Program-made: the position numbers and the translations under genes
NCBI GenBank assembly: GCA_002454815.1
Contig: DKJL01000006.1
Span: forward strand, 4,793-65,808
Length of the DNA stretch: 61,016 nucleotides
From: Flavobacteriales bacterium UBA6693
GTDB taxonomy: Bacteria; Bacteroidota; Bacteroidia; Flavobacteriales; Weeksellaceae
Reading direction: 5' to 3'
Notes under the pieces: generated by a model
Database searches by the model: none
What the model saw: the letters and a program-made list of their open reading frames with translations, nothing else
What the model was told of the DNA's origin: nothing
Shown: positions 39,301 to 54,300 of the stretch, in pieces
How positions within the stretch are numbered: the stretch's first letter is position 1
Layout: every line of letters begins with the position of its first letter

Positions 39301-42300
39301 GCCGCACTGTAATCTTCAGTTGTCGTACGTTCGCCTGTGTTTTTGTCAACTACTGTCCACATGGCTTCACCGTTGTCTGCATTCACTCCTGCGAACTCAC
39401 GTAGATACCAAGTGTACATAGAGTTGCCTGGCTTCAGAATGTAGCTTCCGCTGATAATTCTACCTTCTGGTGTAGTCGGAAGCGTCAGAATCTCATTCTT
39501 CAGAAGTGTCGCGTTGGCGTAGACGTTAAACTTGACATTCTGGCTGCGAATTACATCTCCGTCGATGGTAAATTCGAACCCACGGTTCTCCATATCGCCG
39601 ATGTTGTCAGGCATACTCTCGAAACCTTCTGACAGTGGCAATGGCTTCATATACAGAAGATCATTGGTTCTTTTTACGAAGTATTCCGCGTCCAGGTTAA
39701 TTCGGTTATTTAGCAAGCCGATTTCAAGCCCTGCATTGAAGTTTTTATTTTTCTCCCAAGTGATGTTTTTATTTCCTTTGAACACTTGATTGTAAGAAAT
39801 CATCGGGCTGCTCACTGTCGTCTGCACTACCTCATATAAATCCAGGTACGGCAAGTTGTAGCCGAGGTTATCGTTGCCCACTTCACCATAAGAAGCTTTT
39901 AGCTTAAGGTTATTTACGATGTCATTACGGAAAAACTCCTCGTTACTCACAACCCATGAACCTCCTATGGAATAAAAGTTACCCCATCGGTTGTCAGCAT
40001 GGAAACGTGAAGACCCGTCTCTTCTGACACTACCGCTCAGAAAGTACTTGTTTTCATAATCCAGATTCACCCTTCCGAAGTAGCTGTCCAGCGCATACGG
40101 CGTACCGTTACCTCTGGCGTCTACCAGTGTAGCAAACATGTCAGCATACACCGTGTTAGCAAGCAGACCGTTTGTCACATGAGTCTCAAGATAGTCACGA
40201 TTGCGCTTATACGTTTCGTGCGCTGCCAGGACATTCACGTTAATTGGCCCCAATTTCTTTTTGTACTCCAGTAACTGCTGCTGGTTCAGTGAAGAAACGT
40301 TCGTATTCCAGTTATACAATCGTCCGTTTGCAGAAACCGCGTCTCCATATAAAGGCGTATCGAATGAGTTTGCCCTAAGGTTAGTGAACTCTCCTGTAAC
40401 TTTGTAAGTAAAATCCAAGCCGTCCAATATAGTCAAGGTTCCGTAACCGCCTGCAAAAAACTGGTTGTTTTTCCGGAGTTTGATGTCGTATAACGCGGTG
40501 GCATATGGATTTTGCAATGCGCCGTACGTACGAACATTACCCGTGACGTTTCCTGTACCATCATCATACGCTCGCTCGCCTGTCGCAGTGCGCATGATGT
40601 TTCCGTCCTTATCGTACGCGTGCAGCGGATAGATTGGTGCGATGCTTCGTGTCCACTGGAACGGGTTGGAATATGCGGTTGAACCGTCAAATCCGTCGGG
40701 CGCGTTTTGTGCCGTAAAGGAGTAAGCAAGGTTACCACCAAATTTCAGTCGCTCGCCAAGTTTCGTATCAGCTTTAATACGGCTGGTAATCTTCTCCCAT
40801 TTTGAATTCACCATATAGGTGTCGTTTGCCTCGTAACCTAATGAATAATAAATTGACGTGTCGCCTGTAGATGCAGCGGCGCTGAAGAAGGTATTCGTAT
40901 AGAAGCCATCCTTAAACAAGAAATCCTTCCAATCTTCCTGATACATCACTCGAGCGCTCGGATTGAACTTACCGTCGGCACCGATGATTTGATCGTTTGC
41001 GACGTTTGTGACATTATAACCCAAACCCTCGTCGCCTGTGATTAGTCCGCCGATTGCTGTTTGATGTGCTTGCGCAGCAGTTTGTCCGGTCGCAATCGCG
41101 CCATTCTTCAGCAAGTTGTAATAGTATTCGTAGTACTCAGGAACACTTGACGAAATTGCATACTCAGGGATACCGCGCGACGCTACTCCTGCTCTCAGGT
41201 CGAGGCTATATTGCGTTCTACCCTTCTTTCCTTTTTTCGTTGTAATGATTATTACGCCGTTCGCTGCCCTGTTCCCGTATAAAGAACTGGAAGCTGCATC
41301 TTTAAGGAAGGACATGGATTCGATGTCCATGTTGTTGATGGCCGAGATATTTCCGGAAAACGGAACACCATCAACGACATATAGAGGATCTGAAGATCCA
41401 TTGATGGAACCCACCCCTCTGAAACGAACAAGGGGCGCCTGGCCCGGGAGTCCGTTGCTGGTAAAAACCTGTACGCCAGCTACCTTTCCAGTCATACCTT
41501 GCACAACGTTTGCAGCGGTAATCTGCTCAATTTCTTGCGCTTTGACAACCCCAACAGATCCCGTAAGAGACTCCTTAGTCTGCGTACCGTACGCAACTAC
41601 CACTACCTCCTCGATATTCTGAGTTTTGGTAGAATCCTGCTGTGCTATAACAGCCTGACCTGTAAAAAACAGGACGCCAGCCGTCAGCACTTTTAATTTC
41701 ACATTCATATTAACACTTTTTAATATTATCAGACAAATATGTTAATAATAATTAATATAACCAAATTTTTATTTTGTTAATCGTATTGTAATATACGTTA
41801 CTGCTCTAATAACGCTTACTTTCTGCGTGGATTTTGCGGCTACGAGGGGGAATTTGAATAAAGTAACGGCGCTAAACTTTTTCCACATCACAATTTAGCA
41901 AATACCTCACAAAAGCAGAAAGCCGCCCGTGCGGGCGGCTTTCTACGAAAAACCTCTTTGATATTTACTAAAGAATGTTAAAATTTAAAATTCTAAAGTT
42001 CATTTTGTTTTATAACTCCCTGCGATGCATTAATTTCATCCTGCGGGATTAACCATGTCCATCTCTTGTCATCTGGCGCGATGTAAAGAACGTTGTTGTT
42101 TACTACTTCTGAAACGTTCGTTCCATTTCGATCCAAAGGAAGATTAAGACGTTTCAAATCCAGGAAACGGAATCCTTCGCCCCAAAGCTCCAGTCTTCTG
42201 CTCGTCAGGATCTCATCAATATACGCCTGTCCGGTAGTCGTTGCGCCGGCATACTCAGGATTACGGTTTTTCTCCAGCATGTTGAATACTTCTTTGGATT

Positions 42301-45300
42301 CTGCTTCCCGGTTATTTCTTGCCAAAGCCTCAGCTTCAATCAAATAGAGTTCTGCCGAACGCATCATCGGGATATCGCCCAAACAAACCGTTTGTTCCTT
42401 CACCAAAAACTTTTGGCTGGTGTATGGGAATAAACTGTAATTGGCATAGTCCTTCTTCTTCACCACTTTTCCGTCTTTCATCTCGGTTAATAAACCGAGG
42501 TGATTACCGGTAGGATCGATTACCTGAGTTCGCACATCGGTCGTCGCAAATTTATTATAAAGCTGGCTGTTCACCACTTTGGGAGCCTGGCGGATCTGCG
42601 AAGAGTTATAGTTTCGGGACATGTATGCCATGAAGTTTCCGAAATAGTCGGTAGTAGCGTCGATTGGGCTATAACCCCACATCCACTCACCATTGTTGTA
42701 GTCGTTGAATCCTGCTTTATAACTAGCATTGCTCATTAAAGCAAAACCGGTGCGGGCCTCTTTGGCAAAAGTAGCTGCATCCGCATATCTACCCTGCGTA
42801 AGCGCTACTCTGGCCATCAAACCTCTCACCACGTTTTCATTGAAGTGAGACTTGTTCGATCTTGTTTTGCCTTTTAGAAGATCATAAGATTTCTGCAAAT
42901 CTTCATTGATTACCTTGTAGTTCTCTTCCAGCGTATTGCGCGGGATGGGATCGATGCCAATATCCAGGCGCAATGCCATACCCATTTGGCTGTTATCCAT
43001 ACCCGGAACGTAACGCTTCGCATAAATTTGGTTTAACATATAATAGCTCAGCGCACGGAAAGCATAGGCTTCACCGACTACACGATCTTTATCAGCGGGC
43101 TCACCGGTGGCAGTCGGGGCACTGGTTAGGATACCGTTTGCCATTCTTATCTGCTCATAATAGAAGTCATAAGGATAGAAAAGGTTTCCCGAGCTGGCAT
43201 TATTATTATCCAGCCAACGGATGGTGCTCACGTACCAGTTCGGTCCTGTAGCCGGGAAAATCAAGTCTTCTCCCATTACGTCCATATAGATCATGATACC
43301 GGTTGCACCGTTTTGTCCTTGGCTGCCGTTCTGTCGCAGATACATATTTCTATGCATACCATTGATCACGGTAGAGAGGTTGGCAACAGTGGCTGTAGCC
43401 GTCTCTTCGCTGACCGCATCGGTAGGGTCAGTTTCCAGATAATCTCGTTCGCAAGAAGCTGTCATACTTAATACCACGGAGGCGGCAGCGAGAAAGATTG
43501 TTTTTTTATTGAAAAATTTCATATTTTAAGATTTAGAAAGTTGTACTCAGACCAAAGGTAATGACTCTGGACGGAGAATATCGGTTTGAGGTAGTTCCGG
43601 AGAAGTTCTGATAAGGCTCCAATCCTTTTCTTTTGCTGCTGATCCAAAGATTTTCACCATTCACAAATAATTTCAGGCTGTTAAGGCCTACGGTCTTCAT
43701 CATATTACGATCGAAGTTATAACCAATGCTTGCATTTCTCAACATCACATAACTCGCATCAACCAGCCATCTTGAAGATGCTGCGGCCGGCCCTGTGGTA
43801 TAGGAAGTATTCAGTACCGGAATATCAGTAATTTGGCCAGGAGTGGTCCATCTGTTCAGGATATCAGTACTCAAAGCACCTCCTTGTGGATACGCATCCA
43901 TTAAGTTGGCATAGTTGGTATCATAAATTAAACCACCAAACTGATAATTGAATGCGGCTGAGAATTCCCAGTTTTTCACATTTAATGTAGTAGAAATGTT
44001 ACCGAAGAAATCTGGGATAGAAGAACCTTGATACTCGTAAAGTGCCTTATTTTGGTTCGTAGTAACGCTCTGCCCGTTTACGGTTCTTTCATCCGTCTTA
44101 GTTGCAGGTGTAGTACCTGCTTTTTCGGGATCTAATAAGAACAAACCTTGTCCGTCCGCAGGATCAACGCCTGCCCAAGTTCTTAACCAAAAAGCGTACA
44201 TGTCTCTACCTTCCTCAAGTCGCTTGGAGCCATTAATGTAGGCTTTCTCTAACTTGGTGATTTCGTTTTTGTAAGAAGTTCCGTATGCAGTGATGTTCCA
44301 TTTTACATTTTGGTTTCGGATCACGTCGGCAGAAAGTGTTATTTCATACCCTCGGTTTTCCATGTTACCAAAGTTGGTTTCAATTTCATTGTTAGGAATA
44401 CCCGCTGTGATTGGCTGCTTTGTTGCCAATAGCAAATCACGTGTTTCCGAGGTATAGTATTCGAAAGTACCTTTCAAACGACGGTCGAACAATTCAAATT
44501 CCAAGGCAATATCCGACTGTGCTTTGGTTTCCCAACTGATTGATCTATCAGAAACCCTGGTCAGCATCGTTCCCGGTTCTGTAGCATTGTTATAGCCAAT
44601 ACCATATAAAGATTTGTAAGCATACCAGCTGGAAAGACCATCATTTCCTACTTCACCATAAGATCCTCTTAATTTAAGGAAGTTGATGTATTTTGAATCA
44701 GCTAAAAAGTTCTCTCTGGAAATGATCCAGCCTGCCCCTGCAGACCAGAATGACTGCCAGCGAACATCGGATGCAAACCTTGAAGAAGCGTCCCAACGAA
44801 TAGAACCTTCCAACAAGTATTTTTCCATAAAATCGTAGTTCACACGGGAGAACCAACCTTCCTTCGCTCTACGGTTGAATGAAGAACTAAGTGAAGAATT
44901 GTCTACGAAATTATCAAAATCAAATTGCTCATCAAGAATTTGGTTTCTCTTATAGCCATAAAGGTAGTCGTATTTATATTCGGAATTCTCGTGACCACCC
45001 AAAATGTTGAAGTGATGATTTCCAAAGGTTTTGTCGTAGGTTAAGATCTGATTCCACGTAAAGTCTCTTCTGAAATAAGCAGTTCTTCCTGCAGACCCTT
45101 TCCCAATCGCATCACCGATTAGGGTGTTACCATAAGTTTTGTTTAATGAACCATTAAAGTTGTAGGCAGCGTTAGTTCTAAAAGTTAACTCCGGAAGAAG
45201 CTGCATTTCCACAAATGCATTTCCTTGTACATTGTAGGTATTGGTTGTGTTTTTATTTAAAAGTGTTTCCCAAACAACGTTTCTTCCTGAAGCTGCACCG

Positions 45301-48300
45301 GAGCCACGCATTGCGCCGGCATCGTACAATACATTACCTTCATCGTCATACAGTCTTTCGCCCGTAACAGGATCATGCTGATACACGCTATATATTGGTC
45401 CCATGGTGCGTGTCCAACGGTAAGGGTTGATGAAGCTGGCATTGCTGTCTACGCCATCTACTGCATTTTCGCCGCTGGTTACGGAACCGTTGAGGCTTGC
45501 CCCAACCTTTAGCCATGATTTCAATTGGGAATCTGCATTCACACGAAGTCCGATTCTTTCAAAATCAGATTTTATTAAATATCCTTCTTCTTTCATGTAG
45601 TTCATGGAGCTGTAGAAGGTACTCTTATCCGATCCACCGGAGAAACTTACGTTGTGCTCATTTCTTAATCCTACGCCCATCAGTGCATCCGCCCAGTTGA
45701 AATCATCATATTTCAAAGCAGCGTTCGGATTCAGTACGCCATCGATTACCAGTTGCGCATCCGGCACATTGAAAACGTTGGTTTTCAGGTTTCCTGAAAT
45801 TAAATATTGGGAGGCATACGCATTGGCTGCTGCTAAGCCTTCTCCCGGCTTAGAAGTATACCGCCCGTTTCTCATCGCTTCCCAAGCCAGAACTTAATAG
45901 TCTGCCGGGCCGACTCGATCATACTCTTCCACAAAGCGGCTTACAATACCTGTACTACTGTTCAGCGTTAATCGGGTAGAATTCTTCTTTCCTTTTTTGG
46001 TTGTCACCATAATAACTCCGTTCGCTGCGGAAGAACCGTATAATGATGTAGAAGAAGCGTCTTTCAAAACGTTTAAGCTTTCAATATCATTAGGGTTAAT
46101 AGAATTTAGGTCTCCAGGGAAAGGAATACCGTCCACCACAATCAGGGGGGAATTGGAAGCCAGGATAGAACCTGTACCCCGAATTCTGATAGTCGGTCCG
46201 TCCCCCGGCTGACCGGATCCTGACGCAATCTGAATACCAGCTCCAGCACCATCGAGTGCCTGAAGAACATTGGAAATCGGTCTTTCCTCAATCTGTTTGG
46301 CACCTACCTGCACGTTGGCACCGGTAAGTGTGGATTTTTTCTGCGTTCCGTACGCTACTACCACCACCTCTTCAATATTCTGAACCTTGGCGGAATCCGT
46401 CTGCGCCATCACCGCCTGTCCCGTAAAAAACAGAACGCCAGCCGTGAGCACTTTTAATTTCACATTCATATTAACACTTTTTAGTATATAGCCTGCAAAT
46501 ATGTTAATAAATATTAATGTGGGCAATAATAAATGTAAGCAAATCGGTCGGTAAAAAAAAATGACTAAACATCTTAAGGCGATAATTATCAAATACTATG
46601 TAGTTTGAGATTCTTTTTTCTGAATCTTCATTTTCTAAACATTCTACGCTGTGTTTTTTGTATTATCATTAAAAGGGCCGACCACAATTTATTTTAAACC
46701 TTAATTACTCGAAAAAAAAATAACCCGCCTTCCAGCGGGTTATTACTTTATAGTATAGCTTATTTCAGCTTTTTCTTCACCGAAACTTCTTCATAAACTT
46801 CGAGAATGTCACCGATTTCGATATCGTTGTAACCTTTAATGTTAAGTCCACACTCGTATCCTTTCGTAACTTCCTTAACGTCGTCTTTGAAGCGTTTCAA
46901 ACTTTCAAGTTCGCCATCAAACTTTACGATGCCATCGCGCAGTAATCGTATTTTTGAGTTTCTGGTGATTTTGCCTGAAAGAACCATACATCCTGCAATG
47001 GAACCAACTTTCGAAATTTTGAAGACTTCGCGGATTTCCACGTTACCGATAACCTGCTCGCGGATTTCAGGTGAAAGCATTCCTTCCATCGCTTCTTTTA
47101 CATCGTCGATAGCGGCGTAAATCACGGAATAGGTACGAATTTCAATTTCTTCCTTATCCGCCAGGTCTTTGGCGTTGACACCGGCGCGGACATTAAAGCC
47201 GATCATAATGGCATCGGAAGCCGCAGCCAACAATACATCAGACTCGGTAATCTGACCTACACCCTGATGGATGATCTTCACGCTGATTTCTTCGGTTGAT
47301 AAACTTTGCAGCTGATCAGAAAGTGCTTCTACAGAACCATCCACGTCTCCTTTGAGGATAATATTGAGTTCCTTGAAATCGCCTAAGGCAATACGTCGGC
47401 CCAATTCGTCCAGGGTAAGGTGTTTCTTGGTACGGATCGACTGTTCGCGTTGCAGTTGTTCACGTTTGGTCGCAATGGATTTAGCTTCGCGTTCATCTTC
47501 GAAGACACGGAATTTATCACCTGCCGTTGGAGCTCCGTCCAAACCGAGGATAGTAACCGGGATTGAAGGTCCGGCCTGCTCCATAGGCTTGCCGCGCTCA
47601 TCGAGCATTGCTTTTACTTTACCGTGATTTTTGCCGGCAAGTACGTAGTCGCCAACTTTCAGGGTTCCCGCCTGTACAAGAATAGTAGAAACGTAGCCAC
47701 GTCCTTTATCCAGAGATGCTTCAATGACCACGCCACTTGCGTTTTTGTCCGGATTGGCTTTAAGGTCCAGCATTTCTGCCTGCAGTAAGACTTTTTCCAG
47801 TAAGGCGTCCATATTATTACCAAACTTGGCAGAAACTTCCTGCGACTGTACATTTCCACCCCATTCTTCTACCAATACATTCATGGACGAAAGTTGCTGG
47901 CGAATATTGTCGGGATTAGAGTTGGGTTTATCTACTTTATTGATGGCGATGATCATCGGAACACCCGCAGCCTGTGCATGGGAAATTGCCTCTTTCGTTT
48001 GTGGCATCACATCATCATCCGCTGCAATCACAATAATCGCAATATCGGTAATCTGGGCCCCACGTGCACGCATCGCCGTAAAGGCTTCGTGACCAGGAGT
48101 ATCCAGGAATGTAATGCGCTGGCCATTTTCCAGCTGTACGTTATAAGCACCAATGTGCTGCGTGATCCCACCGGATTCACCGGCGATCACATTGGTTTTT
48201 CTGATGTAGTCGAGTAAGGAAGTTTTACCGTGATCTACGTGTCCCATCACTGTTACGATCGGTGCACGGAATTCCAGATCTTCCTCTGTGTCGGTATCTT

Positions 48301-51300
48301 CTTCCATAGCAGATTCTTCCACATCGGCATCAGCAAATTCGATTTTGTAGCCAAATTCATCGGCAACCAAAGTAAGTGTATCTGCTTCGAGACGCTGGTT
48401 CATGGTTACCATGACGCCCAGTGAGAAACAGGCAGAAATTACTTCTGTCGGACTTACATTCATCAAGCTGGCCAATTCGCCCACAGTAATAAATTCAGTC
48501 ACTTTAAGAGTTCTGTCTGCTGCGTCGATCTCCTCCTGACGTTCGTCCTGTTCACGTCGGTAAACGCGTTTTTCTTTTCTGTATTTCGCGCCTTTGTTCT
48601 TACCGGATTTGCTGGTAAGTTTTTCGAGCGTTTCTTTAATCTGATTTTTAACCTGCTCGTCAGTAAGTTCTACCGGCATCACCGGGCCTCTTCTTACCGG
48701 ACCTTTACGGTTATTGCCGCCGCCCTGTCCGCCTGGTCGGTTTCCTCCCTGGCCGGGTCTGGTATTACCCTGCCCCGGCGGGCGATTGCCCTGTGCTGCT
48801 GTACCGGTAGTGCCCGTAGGATTGGGTTTTTCGATACGCTTGCGTTTTTTCTTCGCGCCAGCGCCAGCCTTCGGTTTGTTAAACTGTGATAAATCCACCG
48901 TTTGTTTGAGGATTTTCGGACCGTCCAGCTTTTTGTAAACGGTTTCTATTTTATCCGGATTCGGACTGTCCGCCGTTTTAGGCGCTTCCGTATCGGGAGT
49001 GCTCACCTCAGCCGCCGGAGTTGCTTCCGGTGCGGGTGTTGGTTCCGGAGCAGGTACCGGAGTTTTCGCCGAAGTTTCCGCTTTTTTAGGTTGATCTTTC
49101 TTTGAAGACCGCGGGCGGTGTCCTTCAATCTGTGACAGATCAATTTTATCCAAAACCTTAAATTCCTGTTTTTCAGGCGTGATAAGTTTTTCCACCACAG
49201 GTTCTGGGGTTTCCGCAGGAGGTTCCGGCTGCACTTCTTTTGCCGCGGGCTTGCCTGGATTCAAGTCAATTTTGCCCAAAATCCGTGTTTCCGGTTTTTG
49301 GCTTGCTTTGGCTCTTATTACCTCAGGCTGCGCGGGCTCGATCTCCAGCTTTTCTTCCGGAGCTTTTGCGATTACAACCTCATGAGAAGCTTTCCGTTGT
49401 TCCCCGTCCTTGCGGAACTCCGCTTCCAATGCAGAATATGCCGATTCTTCCAATTTAGCGTTCGGGTTACTTTCCACCTCGAATCCTTTGGACTGCAGAA
49501 ATTCTACCAGCCTCGTCATCGAAATATTAAATTCCTTAACCGCTTTATTTAATCTAATTTTTGGCATGTAATACTTTATACTTATTTTAATTTTTGGTAA
49601 AGTTAACTTATTTTAACTTTATAATCATTTAACAGCGCAATTAGTCCTCCAGTTCTTCACGAAGGATTTTTTTCACTTCTTCAATGGTTTCTTCCTCCAA
49701 ATCAGTAAGATTCACCAAGGCATCGGTTTCTTTGTCGAGCACGCTTTTCGCAGTATTCAATCCTACTTTTCGCAGTTCGTCGATGATCCACTGTTCGATA
49801 TCGCCTTCGTCTGTACCGGCAAATTCTTTCAGCTCCACATCATCGTCTTCGCTCGCTTCACGATAAACATCAATATCGAAACCACTCAGCCAGGAAGCCA
49901 GCCGGATATTCTGACCCTGTTTTCCAATCACGCGGGAAATTTCTTCCACCGGTGTGTGCACCAAGGCATAGTTGGTTTCTTCATTAATCTCAATATTATT
50001 AATGGTAATATTTCCCAACGCACGCTTTACCATGATTTCGGGATTTTTAGACCATTGGATCACATCGATATTCTCATTTCGCAATTCGCGCACAACACCA
50101 TGAATTCTCGAACCTTTCACGCCAACGCAGGCGCCCACGGGATCGATACGGTCGTCATAAGCATCTACAGCGATCTTTGCTTTTTCGCCCGGGATACGGA
50201 CCACTTTTTTCAGAATGATGGTTCCGTCCTGGATTTCCGGGATTTCCAGTTCCAGCAATTTCTCCAGAAAGCGGGGTGCAGTGCGCGATACAATGATCTG
50301 CGGTTTTGCACCTTTGAAATCGACACTTTCTACAACAGCGCGGATATTTTCACCTTTTTTAAAGAAATCCGAAGGAATCTGATTTTCTTTGGGTAAAATA
50401 AACTCGTTGTCTTCATCATCCAAAAGAATGACGTGTTTGTGGCGGATGTGGTGCACCTCGCCAAGAACGATTTCGCCGATACGATCGCGAAACTGCTCAT
50501 AAAGAACGCCATTATTGTGCTCCTGCAATTTCGTCGCCAAAATCTGCTTCAGCGTAAGGATGCTGCGTCGGCCCAGTTTCTCAATAGGAATTTCTACCGT
50601 AAAATCTTCGCCCACTTCGAAAGTCGGGTCAATTTTTTTTGCTTCCGAAAGTTCTATCTCCAGGTCGTCGTCTTCCGACATTTCGTCCTCAACGATGGTT
50701 TTATTTAAAAATATCTGAAAGTCTCCTTTATCAGGATTCACGATAACATCAAAATGATCATCGGAATCAAATCTTTTTCTAAGTAATGTTTTCAGCGAGT
50801 CTTCAATAATCGCCATGAGGTCGATTTTACTGATGCTTTTTTCTTCTTTGAAATCGCCAAATGCTTCAATCAATGCTAAACCGTCCATTTATATATGTTT
50901 TGTTTTAGGTTTGAGATAAAAGTTTTTTTCAACTTTTAATTAATTCAATTTCTATCCTGCCGCATCTGTGCGGCAGATTTGTACTTTTTTTAAAACTGTA
51001 TCGCAACAAGCGCTTTTTTAATATCGCTGTAGGCAATCTGCTTTTCTTCTACCACGTCTACTTTGCCTTTACCAATTTCTTTTGGCTTGCGGTATTTCAA
51101 AGTAAGTACAATGTATTCTTCTTCCACTGCGGTAAGTTCGCCCTCGATCTTTTCGGAATCATTCAGCAACACCTCCAAGTTTCTGCCGATATTTTTCCTA
51201 AACTGCCGGTGCGATGTCAAAGGTTCGCTAAGCCCGGCGCTCATTACCTGGAGTGAAAAATCGTGTTCTTCACGATCCATATTAAACTCTATGGCACGAC

Positions 51301-54300
51301 TTGCATCGAGGCAATCCTGCAGAGAAACTCCATTGTCGCCATCGAGAATCACCGTGATGTCATCTGCTGCCGAAAATTTTAAATCAATTAAAAAAAGATC
51401 CGGCCGCTCGGCGAGAAATTCATTTAACAGACGTTCTATATTTGCTCTAAAGTCCATATTTCCTTCAAATAGTGTTACGAAAAAAGGCATTCTTCCGAAG
51501 GCCTTTTCATTATTTTTTCCGTAAATCCGATGCAAATATACGAACTTTATATATATTATCAAAAAAAAGCGTACTATTTCATTATTGCCGTAACATACCG
51601 ATAAGCTAAATACTTACCTTTGCGAAAATTTAAATATAATAGTCTGTGAATATTACGATTGTCGGGACAGGATATGTAGGATTAGTGACCGGCACGACGC
51701 TGGCTGAACTCGGAAATACCGTGTATTGTGTCGACATTGATGCGGCGAAAGTAGAGCGGATGAAGCAAGGAATTGTGCCCATCTACGAACCCGGCCTGGA
51801 GGAAATATTTACACGCAATATCCAGGCACAGCGACTTTTTTTTACCACTGATTTGTCGGAAGCACTGGAGCAAAGCGAGGTCATTTACCTGGCACTGCCC
51901 ACGCCTCCGGGAGAGGACGGTTCTGCTGATCTCTCCTACGTTCTTTCCGTAGCAGAAAAAATTGGCGAATTGTTGACCGATTACAAAGTGATCGTCAATA
52001 AATCGACGGTGCCCGTGGGTACGGCCGATAAAGTAAGAGAAACCATCGCGGCCAAAACGTCGGTAGAATTTGATGTTGTCTCTAACCCCGAGTTTCTGCG
52101 CGAAGGTTTTGCAGTAGAAGATTCTATGAATCCGGCGCGCGTGATTGTGGGTACCGAATCCGAACGCGCACAGGAACTGATGTCGAAAATCTACCAACCC
52201 TTCACCAACACCGGCACGCCGATCCTGTTCATGGACGAACGTTCTTCGGAACTTACGAAATATGCGTCCAACTCTTTCCTGGCGGTGAAGATTACTTTTA
52301 TGAACGAAATCGCCAATTATTGCGAAAAAGTGGGCGCAGATGTGGACAAAGTGCGCCTCGGCATGGGCTCGGACGACCGCATCGGACACCGCTTTCTGTT
52401 TCCGGGCATCGGCTACGGCGGAAGCTGTTTTCCCAAAGATGTGAAAGCTTTAATAAAATCCGGAAAGCAGGAAGGTTTTGATTTCGAGATTCTGGAGGCA
52501 ACGGAAGAAGTGAATGAAGCACAAAAAATTATTCTGGCCGCGGAAATTATAAATTATTTTGGCGGTGATCTGCGCGGAAAGAAAATTGCAGTTTGGGGCC
52601 TGGCTTTCAAGGCAAATACCGATGATATCCGGGAAGCCTCCTCACTGGATAATATTAAAATTCTTTTGGAACAGGGCTGCAAAATTACCGCTTACGACGC
52701 CATCGCGCAGGAGAATGTGCGCCGCATTTTGGGTGACCAAATTTCTTATGCGTCCGATATGTACTCGGCGCTGGAAGATGCAGACTGCCTGCTGATCGCC
52801 ACGGAATGGAGCGAATTTAAAAATCCTAATTTCGAGCTTATGGCAGAACGGATGAAGCGAAAAGTAATCTTCGACGGGCGCAATATGTTTGCGCTGGAAC
52901 AAGTAGAAGGCACAGGGTTTTACTATAAATCGATCGGGCGGAAAACACTGCAATAAAAATTAATGAATATCACTGGAGGTAAGTGCCGGCGCTCGCTGGG
53001 TTTTAAAAAAAAATATCAACCGAAGTTATTCGAGATCCGCGACGCCCGTTTTTATTAATTCAATCGAGATTTCTCTGCGGTTACCAAAAGTATTGTGTAC
53101 CGCATCTTCACTCAGAACGCCACGCGGTAAATCCTGAGGGATAATGCCTGCATCATCATCTTCACGGTCTTTGTGCCAATTTTCACTGCCGTAGTAACTC
53201 ATGAGCCGCGCGAAATCGTTTTGGTTTTTTTTCCATTTTTTAATTAATACTTCCATCTTCGAGATCAGCGAATCTGTTTCGTTCAGAATATTTTCCATTT
53301 CTGTGATGTTTTTGATATGGTTTTCCATTTTTTTGATTTTAATTAAATATAAAAAATTATGCTTACGGCTGCTGTGAGGCAAAAATCACGTTTCTTAAAA
53401 TTTAGTGCCAGTAAATAAAATGGCGATAAATGCTGGATTTCTACAAAGAAAATATCTTGCCGATTGATTATTTTCAGGGGAACCTGCCCGAAGCCCGCAA
53501 ATGTTGTAACCATAAAATTGAGAAGCAAAATAGAATTTTCTTGCCGTCTGTTTTTTTATTTGCCTTTCAGCGCTTATTTTTACAGAAAGAAACTTAGAAT
53601 TCGCAGCATGCAAAAATCTTACGACAAACTTTTCGAAAATAACAAAAAATGGCTCGAGGCGAAGCTTGCCGATGACCCCGATTTTTTCACCACGCTTTCT
53701 GCCACGCAAACGCCGGAATACCTCTACATCGGTTGTTCCGACAGCCGCGTTTCAGCAGAAGAAATGATGGGCATGAAACCGGGTGAACTTTTTGTACACC
53801 GAAACATCGCCAACGTGGTGAACACGCTTGATATGAGTTCTACCGCCGTGATTCAGTATGCAGTGGAAAATCTGCAGGTGAAACACATCATCGTTTGCGG
53901 TCACTACGGCTGTGGCGGTATTAAAGCGGCCATGACACCCGAAGATATGGGTTTGCTGAATCCTTGGTTGCGGACCATCCGCGACGTGTACCGTCTTCAC
54001 CAAACAGAACTCGACAAGATAGAATGCGAAAAGAAACGCTATGACCGCCTGGTGGAACTGAATGTGCAGGAGCAATGCATCAATGTGATTAAAATGGCTT
54101 CCGTGCAGAAAGAATATTTAATTGATGAATATCCTATCGTGCACGGATGGGTCTTCGACATGCGTACCGGAAAAATAATTGACCTGGAAATCGATTTTGA
54201 AAACACACTGAAAGACATTCAGAAGATCTACAATCTCACTGATTCCAACTGGGTGATGAGCCGGCAGAAAAATAAAAATATGCGGGAAAATCAATAGTTA